Source: Candidatus Kuenenia stuttgartensis
GTDB taxonomy: Bacteria > Planctomycetota > Planctomycetia > Gemmatales > Gemmataceae
Direction: 5' to 3'
Length of the DNA stretch: 35,203 nt
Assembly (NCBI GenBank): GCA_945875585.1
Contig: CAMCLK010000051.1
Coordinates: forward strand, 1 to 35,203
Shown here: piece by piece, positions 23,328 through 32,211 of the stretch
Layout: each line of letters starts with the position of its first letter
How positions within the stretch are numbered: position 1 is the stretch's first letter
Notes under the pieces: model-generated
Told to the model about the DNA's origin: nothing
The model's input: only the letters and a program-made list of their open reading frames with translations
Databases searched by the model: none
Position numbers and translations under genes: made by a program

Positions 23328-24434
23328 ATGTCCGCCACGCCGCCGTTCACCGCTACCAAGTTGCTGGGTCTAGGACTCACCCCGGGCAAACTGCGCGGGC
23401 TTCAGCGCATTAGCAATGCCAATGGGACCCTGACCATGGTGGCCACGGACCAAAACAGTTCCATGATTGCCATGATCAAGGAAAGCCTGAAAAAGAGCGG
23501 CGACTCCCGCGAAGCCACCTATCAGGAAATTGTGGAAGCAAAGCTGGTTCTTGCTTCCACAATCACCAAGCATGCGTCAGCCGTTCTGGTGGACGGTTAT
23601 TACGGTGTTTGGAATTCCATGGCGAGCCTTTCGGTTCCTCGCGATGTTGGTATTCTTGTGCGCGTCGAAAAATCAGGAGGCAAAAAGAGCAAAGTAAATG
23701 CTCCACTTGGCGAATATGAACCAGGTTTTTCAGTTGGCAAACTCAAGCGATTGGGTGTGGATGCCGTCAAACTGTTGGCACAATTTGAACCAACAGAACC
23801 AGAAAGCGCCGAGCATCAATTCGCGTTCATTCAGGATGTTTACGAAGACTGCAAAAAACACGACATCCTCTTTTTGCTGGAACCAGTTGCGTTTCCCTTT
23901 GGTGATGAGAAGAAAGACAGCCCATCACTGATCAAGCGAAAAGCTGCCACTGTTATTGAAAGTGCCCGTCAACTCAGTCCCTTCTGCGATGTATTCAAGG
24001 CTGAATTTCCTGGCTATATCGGCAAGGAGTCTGATGCCGAATTGCGTGACAATCTCAAGGCGCTGAATGAAGCTTCAGCACGGCCTTGGGTTCTCCTGAG
24101 TGCCGGGGTGGATTTCCCTGAATATAAGCAACAAGTTGAAATGGCCGTTGAAGCTGGAGCCAGCGGAATTCTTGGCGGTCGCGCATTCTGGAAAGAATAT
24201 TTCCTTCAGGATGGCGCTGCCGCACAGTTGGCATTTGCCAAGGGTGAATGCACCGAACGCGTGCGCCAGATCGATGCCATTGTTCAATCCAAGGGCAAAT
24301 CATGGTTCAACTGGTACGGCATTAGCAAGGACCAGATTTCTGGCCTGCGCGCCGCAGAAGGCTGGCACTTCCGATACGGCGAAAAATTCGGTGGCCGCCC
24401 CGCAAATGCGGGAACTGAAGAGTGGGGCTATTGA
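23328..24434 (+). CDS. LacD-like class I aldolase (tagatose-1,6-bisphosphate aldolase family)
   Basis: The 368-residue product follows LacD-type class I aldolases: MVATDQNSSM near the start (family: ALAFDQRGAL), ASAVLVDGYYG, LGVDAVKLLAQFEP, FLLEPVAFP, DVFKAEFPGYIG with the presumed Schiff-base Lys224, LLSAGVDF and ILGGRAFW. Characterised LacD cleaves tagatose 1,6-bisphosphate to glyceraldehyde 3-phosphate and dihydroxyacetone phosphate; the substrate here is unknown. It is about 40 residues longer than LacD, mainly at the C-terminus (WFNWYGIS...EEWGY). No lactose or galactitol genes surround it; it is divergent from fae instead. The ATG at 23328 has GAGG 8 bp upstream and is preferred over upstream in-frame starts (23226, 23322). 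A 14-bp hairpin ends the gene. Confidence 0.82.
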   Translation: MSATPPFTATKLLGLGLTPGKLRGLQRISNANGTLTMVATDQNSSMIAMIKESLKKSGDSREATYQEIVEAKLVLASTITKHASAVLVDGYYGVWNSMASLSVPRDVGILVRVEKSGGKKSKVNAPLGEYEPGFSVGKLKRLGVDAVKLLAQFEPTEPESAEHQFAFIQDVYEDCKKHDILFLLEPVAFPFGDEKKDSPSLIKRKAATVIESARQLSPFCDVFKAEFPGYIGKESDAELRDNLKALNEASARPWVLLSAGVDFPEYKQQVEMAVEAGASGILGGRAFWKEYFLQDGAAAQLAFAKGECTERVRQIDAIVQSKGKSWFNWYGISKDQISGLRAAEGWHFRYGEKFGGRPANAGTEEWGY

Positions 24435-24461
24435 TAACACTCCAAGTTGAATGACTCAACA

Positions 24462-24501
24462 AAGCAACCCGGAGGAAATAAACCTTCGGGTTGCTTATTT
24501 A
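24462..24501 (+). terminator. Terminator between the convergent aldolase and lysC genes
   Basis: A 14-bp stem (24462-24475 with 24483-24496; one G-T pair) closes a 7-nt AAATAAA loop and is followed by TATTTA. The hairpin is very stable but the T-tract is short. It sits about 28 bp after the aldolase stop. It may also stop the leftward lysC transcript. Confidence 0.75.
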
Positions 24502-24536
24502 CATGGTGTAAATCGCAGGCAAGCCCCCGCCCCAGA

Positions 24537-26324
24537 TCAAACCAAACCGAAAGCCCTTCTCAAGGTTGTGGCAGCCTCTTCAACACGGTCCCGATCAACA
24601 ACAACACTAATTCTCATCTCGCTTGTGTTAATCATCAGGATGTTGATTTTGATTTCGGCCAGCGCGCCAAAAACCCGGCTAGCTACCCCGGTGTGGGTCC
24701 GCATACCAACACCAACCACATGCACAGCTGCAAGGCTAGGGTCACTATCTACGAGTGTGGTTGCCGAAATCCCTTGAACCACCGCATTGGTTACCAGACG
24801 TGCCCGCTCAAGATCTGCCAACGGAACGGAAAAACTCAGGTCCGCCAAGCCACGCGCGAGGTTTTGCACAATCATGTCCACGACAATTCCAGCCTTGGCA
24901 ACAGCCTGAAATATTGATGAACAATGGCCAGGGGCATCGGGCAATCCGTAAACCGCAATTCGGCCTTCATTCAATTGCGTAATGACTTCTGAAACCAATA
25001 TATCTTCCATGTGAGCCAATCGATGCGTGAGGTCTGCCATGGCCATCGGTGTCATCGGCTGGGAGTCGCGATCCACCGTGGTGTTCGATGCAAGCTTGGT
25101 TCCCAGCTCGAATGCCTGATGAACAACTCTCAATGCACGCACGCCATCAAGCTTATCAACCAAAACAGATATCTTGATATCTCCCGTCGTAATCATCCTG
25201 AGATTGATTTTTTCCCGCGCCAAGGCCTCGAACATCTTCTCGGCCACACCAGTATGATGGCGCATACCTGAGCCCACGACAGAAACCTTGCTCACCTGTC
25301 CGTCGTGTTCTACCATCGCCCCCAATTCACGTGCGATTGGTTCCAACAGTTCCAGTGTTCTGCGCAAATCACTGGCAGGAACCGTAAAGCCAATACTCGC
25401 CTGCCCATCGCTGCCTGGGTTTTGCGCGATCATGTCCACAACAATTCCACGGCCTGCCATGGCCGTGAATAATCGATGGCTAACGCCTGGCACATCTGGA
25501 ACGTTTTCCACAGAGATCCGGGCTTCGTCCCGGACAATAGCGGCCCCACAGACTGGTTGACCTCTCATCCATTCCTGTTCGGGTACGATCCACGTCCCTT
25601 CCGAGTCGGAAAAGGATGAACGAACCATCAGCGGAACGTCGAATTTTTTGGCGAATTCAATCGAGCGGCTATGCATGACCCCTGCGCCAACACTAGCCAA
25701 TTCCAGCATTTCGTCGTAGCTGATCGCATCCATTTTCCGTGCTTCCGGAACGATGCGGGGATCTGTGGTGTAAATGCCATCAACGTCGGTGTAAATTTCG
25801 CACTCAACCGGCTCAGGCGGTGATGTCTGCTTCATGCAAGCCGCAAGTGCTACCGCAGTTGTATCTGAACCGCCGCGTCCTAATGTTGTGATGTTGCCAT
25901 CTTCATCAATGCCTTGAAATCCTGCAACAATCACAATCTGGCCCGCATCAAGCGCTTGCCTCATCCGACCTGCCGAAATACTGCGAATTCGTGCGCGTGT
26001 GTGCGAACTGTCCGTAACAATCCCCACCTGTGCACCTGTGAAACTGATGGACTTCTCACCTAATGTCTGAATGGCCATTGCCATTAAGGCTATGGAGATT
26101 TGCTCCCCAGTCGCCAGAAGCATGTCCATTTCACGAGCGGGTGGATCTTCCGTGATTTCGTGAGCCAATTCTATGAGGTCGTCTGTGGTGTCACCTCGGG
26201 CACTGACCACCACCAGAACATGGTTTCCCTTTTGGCGGGCGCGAACGGCCTTTCGAGCCGCAGCCATGACCCGGTTGGCCGTCGCAACACTGGAACCGCC
26301 AAATTTTTGCACGACGAGACCCAA
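24537..26324 (-). CDS. lysC: Aspartate kinase with duplicated ACT regulatory region
   Basis: Aspartate kinase phosphorylates L-aspartate in the first step of lysine, threonine, methionine and diaminopimelate synthesis. The product (595 aa) starts with VVQKFGGSSVA. It carries VSARGDTTDDL, TLGRGGSDTTAVALA and TDVDGIYTTDPR in the kinase domain (to about 250). The remainder holds two similar ACT pairs: SVENVPDVPGVSHRLFTAMAGRGI...VVDMIAQN with GSGMRHHTGVAEKMFEAL, and AVYGLPDAPGHCSSIFQAVAKAGI...VVDMIVQN with GVGMRTHTGVASRVFGAL. Four ACT domains in all match the roughly 600-residue aspartokinases known in cyanobacteria, rather than the roughly 410-450-residue two-ACT forms, and indicate feedback control. 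The start is a TTG at 26324: GGAGG lies 7 bp before it, and it places the protein at the normal N-terminus; the TTG at 26351 would put that ribosome site inside the gene. Confidence 0.95.
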   Translation of the reverse strand: MGLVVQKFGGSSVATANRVMAAARKAVRARQKGNHVLVVVSARGDTTDDLIELAHEITEDPPAREMDMLLATGEQISIALMAMAIQTLGEKSISFTGAQVGIVTDSSHTRARIRSISAGRMRQALDAGQIVIVAGFQGIDEDGNITTLGRGGSDTTAVALAACMKQTSPPEPVECEIYTDVDGIYTTDPRIVPEARKMDAISYDEMLELASVGAGVMHSRSIEFAKKFDVPLMVRSSFSDSEGTWIVPEQEWMRGQPVCGAAIVRDEARISVENVPDVPGVSHRLFTAMAGRGIVVDMIAQNPGSDGQASIGFTVPASDLRRTLELLEPIARELGAMVEHDGQVSKVSVVGSGMRHHTGVAEKMFEALAREKINLRMITTGDIKISVLVDKLDGVRALRVVHQAFELGTKLASNTTVDRDSQPMTPMAMADLTHRLAHMEDILVSEVITQLNEGRIAVYGLPDAPGHCSSIFQAVAKAGIVVDMIVQNLARGLADLSFSVPLADLERARLVTNAVVQGISATTLVDSDPSLAAVHVVGVGMRTHTGVASRVFGALAEIKINILMINTSEMRISVVVDRDRVEEAATTLRRAFGLV

Positions 26325-26402
26325 GGGAACACCTCCGCCAAACTGAGACAACTGGTTTTCCAGTCTTAGTTTACCAAGCGAATACCATGCTCCAAGGCCT
26401 TG

Positions 26403-27473
26403 TCAGCGCCAACGGAACAAGCGCGTGGCCAAAACAAACGATACAACCATCCACACAATCAAGATTCCGAGGCTTGGCAGAATAGCCAGAACGCCACTGC
26501 CATCGTTCATGATCATCCGCAATGCCTTGTTTAAAGCAGTCAACGGCAAGAAACCAATAATTCCCTGCATGGCATCGGGAAAGCGTTCAGACGAAAAGAA
26601 CACCCCTGAAAGGATGTACATAGGGAGCATGACCAGATTCATCAGCCCATTTACGGCTTCATACGTGTTTGCGCGTGAGGCCACCAGCAGTCCTATGGCT
26701 TGAAAAGTGGCTCCACCAACAAGAATTACTACCAGCAATGCAAACAGACTGCCCTGAATGGAAACTCCAAATACTATCCAGGAAAACATCACCAATAAGG
26801 CAATCTCAATGCTGTTGAACAGTAATCGACTCAAGCACAGGCTTAAAAGAAAATGAACTCGGCTCATGGGGGTAGCCACTAGTCGCTTCAATAGCTTGCG
26901 TGCTCGCATGTCTACAGTCACATACCCAACACCCCATAGCCCGCCACCCATCAGGTTCATCCCGATAAGGCCTGGAATCAAGAAATCAACGTATCGTGCA
27001 CCTTGAACTTCCTGTCGCTGAATCAAAGGCTGTTTATCATCGGGCACCACAGATCTCATCAACGCGGACTCCACCAAGGCCATGGCCAAGGCGCTTTCAG
27101 GCCGGTTGGGATCGGTCCGAAGCACGGGTGGTCCAGAACCATTCTGGATAATCAACAGACACGACTTACCGGTACGCAACCGTTGTTCGCCTTCATTAGC
27201 ATCGATACCCTTATGCAATTCCAACTGCGGATTCGCAGAAAGAGAAGCAAAAAGGCCTGATTCGACATCCCCAACAGTATCAATTGTGAGATGCTCAATT
27301 GGTCTTTCTCGGAATGCGGTTCCCAAAGCCAAGGCAATCAGCAATGGAAAACCATAAACCCAAAAAAGCGCTTCGGGTTCACGAAAAAAGTCTCGCACAC
27401 GCGCCAATATAAGCTGCGCAAGAGGGTGATGGATCAGTCGTGAGGACCATGAAGCAGGGGAAACACCAATCAA
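26403..27473 (-). CDS. ABC-2 type exporter permease
   Basis: This 356-residue permease has the ABC-2 (YhgE/Pip or DrrB-like) layout: an N-terminal helix (about 38-55: WVYGFPLLIALALGTAF), an extracytoplasmic domain (about 58-165), then five helices with LKRLVATPMSRVHFLLSL as the cytosolic coupling part, LMNLVMLPMYILSGVFF, and a final helix ending in RLFRWR. It should act with the ATPase encoded just upstream to export a lipid, drug or polysaccharide; the substrate cannot be named. The start is TTG at 27473, with GAGGAG 8 bp upstream, and it overlaps the ATPase stop (TTGA), so the two are translationally coupled. Confidence 0.9.
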   Translation of the reverse strand: MIGVSPASWSSRLIHHPLAQLILARVRDFFREPEALFWVYGFPLLIALALGTAFRERPIEHLTIDTVGDVESGLFASLSANPQLELHKGIDANEGEQRLRTGKSCLLIIQNGSGPPVLRTDPNRPESALAMALVESALMRSVVPDDKQPLIQRQEVQGARYVDFLIPGLIGMNLMGGGLWGVGYVTVDMRARKLLKRLVATPMSRVHFLLSLCLSRLLFNSIEIALLVMFSWIVFGVSIQGSLFALLVVILVGGATFQAIGLLVASRANTYEAVNGLMNLVMLPMYILSGVFFSSERFPDAMQGIIGFLPLTALNKALRMIMNDGSGVLAILPSLGILIVWMVVSFVLATRLFRWR

Positions 27474-28411
27474 CGCATGGACTCCTCGCGTAAATGTCTC
27501 CCAGTAAGATTCACAAAAACGTCTTCGAGAGTTGCGGCCCGGGTTCCCAATCCAATTAGAGTACAGCCCTGAACTTCAAGCAATTTCAACAATGCTGGCA
27601 AGGTTGCATGAGGTGACTCCGTTCCGCACCAAACTTGATCTGCTTCTACGCGGGCCGTAACGGCACCTGGTAATGCCAAAAAAGCATCCAATTGGGGAGC
27701 AACGCCTGAGAATTGAGCCTCGATCCGATGATCGCCGCCGTGGGCGCGAATGAGGTCGCGAGGACTTCCGGTGGCAATGGTTGCCCCATGATCAACTACA
27801 GCCACCTGAGTGCAAAGTTGTTCAGCTTCATCCATATAATGGGTTGTCAGAAGAATCGTTTTTCCACGATCTATTAGGGACCTTGCAATGTCCCATACTT
27901 GGCGTCTCGATTGAGGATCCAACCCAGTTGTAGGCTCATCTAGAAATAGAAGATCCGGGTCTCCCACCAATGAGCAGGCCAAAGCCACTCGCTGTTTCTG
28001 TCCGCCAGACAGGTTACTCAATCGGGCATGCGTCTTACCTTCGAGGGAAACTAAGGCAATGGCTTCTTCGGGACTCATTCCACGATCGTAAAAGCTTCGG
28101 AAAAGTGTTACGGTTTCCCCAACAGTCTGCCGTTCAGATAATTTGGTTTCCTGCAACGCAATACCGATGCGAGAGCGCAACCACTTGGCGTCGGTCAACC
28201 ATGATCGTCCCAATACCTGAACATCACCAGAATCTGGGGTAATAATTCCTTCCAGGATTTCCAAAGTTGTGGTTTTGCCAGCGCCGTTGGGCCCCAACAA
28301 TCCAAAACAGCTACCTGAGCGAACTTCCAGATTGAGGTTTTTAACCGCAACAACTGGAGGTTTGCCCGGGTATGTTTTGCAAAGATTACGACACGAAATG
28401 GCAAGTTCCAT
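27470..28411 (-). CDS. ABC-2 type exporter ATPase (CcmA/DrrA-like)
   Basis: This is the nucleotide-binding subunit for the adjacent ABC-2 permease. It shows Walker A GPNGAGKTT, Q-loop ALQETKL, signature LSGGQKQRVALA, Walker B LLFLDEPTTGLDPQ and switch HYMDEAEQL. The CFGLLGPNGAGKTTTLEILEG wording and the roughly 100-residue C-terminal extension ending in LEDVFVNLTGRHL are typical of DrrA/CcmA-type ATPases. I prefer the ATG at 28411 (313 residues) because MELAISCRNLCKTY is the normal family start. An in-frame TTG at 28453 would add 14 residues, and neither has a clear Shine-Dalgarno. An AT-rich TATAAAT on the minus strand near 28457-28463 could be the -10 of its promoter, which would exclude the longer form. 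Confidence 0.9.
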   Translation of the reverse strand: MELAISCRNLCKTYPGKPPVVAVKNLNLEVRSGSCFGLLGPNGAGKTTTLEILEGIITPDSGDVQVLGRSWLTDAKWLRSRIGIALQETKLSERQTVGETVTLFRSFYDRGMSPEEAIALVSLEGKTHARLSNLSGGQKQRVALACSLVGDPDLLFLDEPTTGLDPQSRRQVWDIARSLIDRGKTILLTTHYMDEAEQLCTQVAVVDHGATIATGSPRDLIRAHGGDHRIEAQFSGVAPQLDAFLALPGAVTARVEADQVWCGTESPHATLPALLKLLEVQGCTLIGLGTRAATLEDVFVNLTGRHLREESMR

Positions 28412-28625
28412 AATGTCATCATATGGAATGGCGAAGTGTTTGGTCGAATTCAAATTCGAAGATTTATAATCGGCCGCAAGATTTGGTAATTTCCTGCTAA
28501 AAGTACTGACATCTAACGCATTAATTGAACTTTCCCAAACGCCGGCGTAAAATCAAGCCACCAGCCTCTATGCATTATGTAAACTCCCTCCTTCACGAGA
28601 TCGACACATTAACAGAATTATTGAT

Positions 28626-29441
28626 TTGGTTTGCCTGCTTACCGGAACAGGCTTGGCGGCTACTGGTCTTGGATGCTTTTTGCTACCCAATCATTTTATT
28701 GACGGAGGGGCCACCGGCATTTCCATGCTGCTGGCAAACCTCACTGGAATTCCGCTGGCGATCGTTCTTGTGTTGGTTAATACACCGTTTATCGGCATTG
28801 CCCGCCGGCATCTAGGTCTGGAATTTGCCATCAAAACCGGCATTGGAATTGCCGCGCTAGCTTTGTGTGTTGGGCTGATCCCTTTTCCAATTGCTACTGA
28901 AGATAAGTTACTAGGATCTGTTTTTGGAGGTATTTTCATCGGTGCTGGCGTTGGACTGGCAATCCGCCATGGTGGAGTGCTCGACGGAACCGAAATCCTA
29001 GCTGTAATACTCAGCAAGAGAACTTTTGCCACGGTTGGCGAGGTCATCCTAGGCCTTAATGTCATTATTTTCGCTGTTGCTGCACTCTTTCTTGGGGTGG
29101 AACCCGCCTTGTACTCGGTACTGACATATCTCGCGGCATCCAAAACCATTGACTATCTCATTCATGGTATAGAGGCTTACAATGGCGTCATGATCACATC
29201 AACCCAGCATGATTTGATCCGGCAGGCAATTCTTAACGAAATGGGACGAGGCGTAACGGCATTCAAGGCAACAGGTGGTTACTCTCAAGCTGACCAAGAG
29301 GTGCTCATGTGCGTGGTTACCAGACTGGAAATCACACGTTTGGAAACGCTTGTCAAAGTGATTGATGCCAATGCTTTTATTGTGGTCCTGTCAGTCAACG
29401 AAGCCAGTGGCGGGGTAATGGGCAAAAGAACACCACATTGA
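28626..29441 (+). CDS. YitT-family membrane protein (DUF161/DUF2179)
   Basis: The 271-residue protein has five or six hydrophobic segments (about 1-20, 32-55, 66-90, 95-115, 130-160), with the family motif LLPNHFIDGGATGIS near 19-33, GAGVGLAIRHGGVLDGTEILA and YSVLTYLAASKTIDY. A cytosolic C-terminal DUF2179 domain follows (about 180-260: VMITSTQHDLIRQAI, GRGVTAFKATGGYS). The function of the family is not established. The start is uncertain: the frame is open back to 28551 but contains no ATG or GTG, and the TTG at 28626, without a good ribosome site, is the only conventional candidate. A rarer ATT start at 28608-28620 is possible. It is a single gene, convergent with the sulfate operon. Confidence 0.87.
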   Translation: MVCLLTGTGLAATGLGCFLLPNHFIDGGATGISMLLANLTGIPLAIVLVLVNTPFIGIARRHLGLEFAIKTGIGIAALALCVGLIPFPIATEDKLLGSVFGGIFIGAGVGLAIRHGGVLDGTEILAVILSKRTFATVGEVILGLNVIIFAVAALFLGVEPALYSVLTYLAASKTIDYLIHGIEAYNGVMITSTQHDLIRQAILNEMGRGVTAFKATGGYSQADQEVLMCVVTRLEITRLETLVKVIDANAFIVVLSVNEASGGVMGKRTPH

Positions 29442-29460
29442 TCCCAAATAGCCCATCGTC

Positions 29461-30513
29461 TCAAATGCTGTATTCCGGTTCAAAAACCCGGCCTCGCCTA
29501 GGAGCGACCCAAACAGATGTGCCAACAGCTAAAGGGCGATTTTGATAAGCATCAACACCCAATTCAACGCAACACGATGACTCGCCACAAGGTGAACGCA
29601 AGTGTATGCGTATGGCGGAACCAGATGGGTGAAGGTGATCAACCTTGGCAGGCAATGCGCCTTCCTCAGGTTGTTCATGGCGAATTTCAAGTTCATGCGG
29701 GCGTACAAAGACCACCCCTGGAGTACTGAAATTATTGGCCACGCCATGGGGAAGGTATCCTGTTAAAACCGGACGCCCATCGCGCAAATGCCCCTTGAAA
29801 ACATTGACATGTCCGAGAAAATCCATCACGAATGCGTTGGCCGGGTGTTCAAACACCTCCACGGGTGCCCCTACCTGTTCGATTTTTCCCTGTCTCATGA
29901 CAACAACCTTGTCGGAAACAGCAAATGCGTCTTCCTGATCATGGGTGACAAAAATACTTGTCAAATGAATTTGATCATGCAAGCGCCTGAGCCATTGGCG
30001 TAATTCAAGCCGAACCTTGGCATCCAAAGCTCCAAACGGCTCATCAAGCAGCAGAACTCTTGGTTCAGATGCCAGAGCACGCGCCAATGCGACCCTTTGC
30101 CGCTGGCCACCCGAAAGTTGGGAAGGGTAGCGCTGATCGAGACCTTCGAGCCTGATTAGGTGAAGAAGTTCTCGCACCCTTTGATGCACCTTATCGTTGG
30201 CCCAACGCCTGACACGCAAACCAAATGCAATGTTTTCAAAAACCGTCATATGGCGAAACAGTGCATAATGCTGAAAAACAAATCCCACCTGACGGTGCTG
30301 CACCGGGGTTTCTGTCACCTCTTCTTCACGATAACGAACCATACCTTCATCCGCCGATTCCAATCCGGCGATGACCCGCAGCAATGTCGTTTTCCCTGAC
30401 CCTGATGGTCCAAGCAAAGCTACCAAACAGCCGGATGGCACTTCAATACTCACGCGGTCAAGCGCTTTGAATGAACCAAATGACTTGGAAACATTTTGAA
30501 CTGTAATGCTCAT
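29461..30513 (-). CDS. cysA: Sulfate/thiosulfate ABC importer ATPase
   Basis: CysA energises sulfate uptake. The 350-residue product has Walker [11 protein letters not shown]-loop [14 protein letters not shown], signature [15 protein letters not shown], Walker [12 protein letters not shown] and switch [12 protein letters not shown]-terminal TOBE-like domain (about 240-350) carries FVRPHELEI, a motif seen in CysA proteins. The length equals that of known CysA. It is the last gene of sbp-cysT-cysW-cysA; its ATG has GGAG 7 bp upstream and overlaps the cysW stop by 4 bp. Thiosulfate may be carried too. Confidence 0.95.
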   Translation of the reverse strand: MSITVQNVSKSFGSFKALDRVSIEVPSGCLVALLGPSGSGKTTLLRVIAGLESADEGMVRYREEEVTETPVQHRQVGFVFQHYALFRHMTVFENIAFGLRVRRWANDKVHQRVRELLHLIRLEGLDQRYPSQLSGGQRQRVALARALASEPRVLLLDEPFGALDAKVRLELRQWLRRLHDQIHLTSIFVTHDQEDAFAVSDKVVVMRQGKIEQVGAPVEVFEHPANAFVMDFLGHVNVFKGHLRDGRPVLTGYLPHGVANNFSTPGVVFVRPHELEIRHEQPEEGALPAKVDHLHPSGSAIRIHLRSPCGESSCCVELGVDAYQNRPLAVGTSVWVAPRRGRVFEPEYSI

Positions 30514-31403
30514 GCGGCATCTCCGCTGGTTGTTGCCGATTGGATTTTCCGCGGCCCACTGGCGCTTTCCAGCAATCGTCTGGCAAAAAGACTGGCCAAG
30601 GCAATTCCAGTGAGAATACTTGCCAGCGCAAAATCAGCAGGTGACTGATATTGCTGAAAAAGCTGCTCTACTCGCAAGGGAATTGTTTGGCCCCGACCGG
30701 CAATGCGCCCAGATACCACATAAACTGCGCCAAACTCGCCGACAGCACGGGCAGAGCAGAGTATGATGCCATAAAGCAGGCCGAGCCTTAGACCGGGCAA
30801 TGTCACTAACCAGAACATTTGCCAACCGCTGGCACCCAGACTGAGTGCCGCCAATTCCTCGTCCGGTCCTACCGATTCCATCAGGGGAATCAGTTCTCGA
30901 ACAATAAACGGAAGCGTCACAAAAGTAGTTGCAAGCACCAAGGCAGGTGTATTGAAAAGCACTGTTATTCCAGCAGAACTCAAACGTGGTCCAAGCAGGC
31001 CCTGATTGCCATACAGAAGAACAAGAGCCAATCCGACCACAACAGGGCTGATGGCAAAAGGCAAATCCACCATGGTCAAAAGGAGCGTTCTTCCGGGAAA
31101 TCGGAAGCGGGCAATGAGCCATGCCGCAGAAACACCAAACACCAGATTCAGAATGACAGCGCGGGGAGCCACACTCAATGTCGTCAATATCGCATCCCTG
31201 TTAGCGGAATCGCCAAACAAGTGTTCAAAATAACGAAATGGCCCTTCCGAAAAAGCATGGACAAACACATGCAGTATCGGCAGGAAAATCAGAATCCCAA
31301 CAATAGCCAATGCGATCGACGTAAGGAGTACCCTGAGCCACAAGGGATCCTGAGCCGCACGTTGACGGCGTGGTTGTGCCGCAGTGCTGGTATCAGGCTT
31401 CAT
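30510..31403 (-). CDS. cysW: Sulfate/thiosulfate ABC importer permease
   Basis: This is the second membrane subunit of the sulfate importer (297 residues), with six hydrophobic helices beginning at about 22-50 ([20 protein letters not shown]). Family motifs include [20 protein letters not shown] wording after helix 1, [42 protein letters not shown] and the coupling [22 protein letters not shown], followed by [15 protein letters not shown]. These are the CysW form of the binding-protein-dependent permease signature. The N-terminus carries a basic extension (1-20). The ATG has GGAG 8 bp upstream. It overlaps cysT by 11 bp and cysA by 4 bp. Confidence 0.95.
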   Translation of the reverse strand: MKPDTSTAAQPRRQRAAQDPLWLRVLLTSIALAIVGILIFLPILHVFVHAFSEGPFRYFEHLFGDSANRDAILTTLSVAPRAVILNLVFGVSAAWLIARFRFPGRTLLLTMVDLPFAISPVVVGLALVLLYGNQGLLGPRLSSAGITVLFNTPALVLATTFVTLPFIVRELIPLMESVGPDEELAALSLGASGWQMFWLVTLPGLRLGLLYGIILCSARAVGEFGAVYVVSGRIAGRGQTIPLRVEQLFQQYQSPADFALASILTGIALASLFARRLLESASGPRKIQSATTSGDAA

Positions 31404-32211
31404 GTCGGCGGCTCCACTTTTCCCACACGTTGATCAAACCGAGCAGTGCAAACGAGCTTAGCAACAGAACAAGTGCCAGAGCCGTCGCTTCCGCAAACTT
31501 GTTCTCCTCGATTCGCGCCACTATCAGGGTTGGCGCCACTTCCGTTTTGCCCGGCAAATTGCTGGAAACAAATATCACTGACCCGTATTCACCCAACCCG
31601 CGGGCAAGGGCCAATGCAAAACCTGTCACGACCGCTGGCCGAAGATTTGGCCACAAAACCATCCAAAAGGTCTGCCATCTGGTCGCGCCTAGTATGGCTG
31701 AAGCCTCTTCCAGGTCCGTGTCAATTTCTTCCAATACCGGTTGAACGGCACGAACCACGAATGGAAAACCAGTAAAGACTAAAACCATCACAATGGCGGC
31801 AGGCGTGTAGGCAATTTCAATTCCCATCGGAACAATGAAACGCCCAATCCAACCGTCTTTCATGTACAGGCTCGCATAAACCAAGCCCGCAACCGCCGTG
31901 GGCAATGCAAATGGTAGGTCGATTAAAGCGTCCACCCACCGTTTGAACGGGAATTCGTAACGAACCAGCACCCAAGCGACAATCAGCCCCAAAACAATAT
32001 TAATTGCTGCTGCAATCAAAGCCGTGGAAAACGTCAGACGCATGGCAGCGAGTGCGCGCGGATGGCTCACTGTCTGAACAAATTGCTCCCATGAAAGGTC
32101 TGCAGATTTCCAAGCTATGGCAGCTAATGGAAGAAAAACAATCAAGCTCATGAATGTGAGCGTGTAACCAAGTGACAGGGCGAAGCCCGGTAACGGAACC
32201 CGTGAACTCAT
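31393..32211 (-). CDS. cysT: Sulfate/thiosulfate ABC importer permease
   Basis: This is the first membrane subunit (also called CysU), 272 residues with six helices. It carries SLGYTLTFMSLIVFLPLAAI at the start, AAINIVLGLIVAWVLVRYEFPFKR, DLPFALPTAVAGLVYASLY (DLPFALPTAVAG is a CysT hallmark) and the coupling DLEEASAILGATRWQTFWMVLWP, followed by ARGLGEYGSVIFVS. It pairs with CysW to form the channel. The ATG overlaps the end of the binding-protein gene by 4 bp, with no strong ribosome site of its own, so translation is coupled. Confidence 0.95.
   Translation of the reverse strand: MSSRVPLPGFALSLGYTLTFMSLIVFLPLAAIAWKSADLSWEQFVQTVSHPRALAAMRLTFSTALIAAAINIVLGLIVAWVLVRYEFPFKRWVDALIDLPFALPTAVAGLVYASLYMKDGWIGRFIVPMGIEIAYTPAAIVMVLVFTGFPFVVRAVQPVLEEIDTDLEEASAILGATRWQTFWMVLWPNLRPAVVTGFALALARGLGEYGSVIFVSSNLPGKTEVAPTLIVARIEENKFAEATALALVLLLSSFALLGLINVWEKWSRRHEA

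Noticed and set aside
28525..28815. 96-codon frame overlapping the start of the YitT-family gene, considered as its frameshifted N-terminus
   Set aside because: Its residues do not continue the YitT motif; the family's LLPNHFIDGG is already in the main frame.
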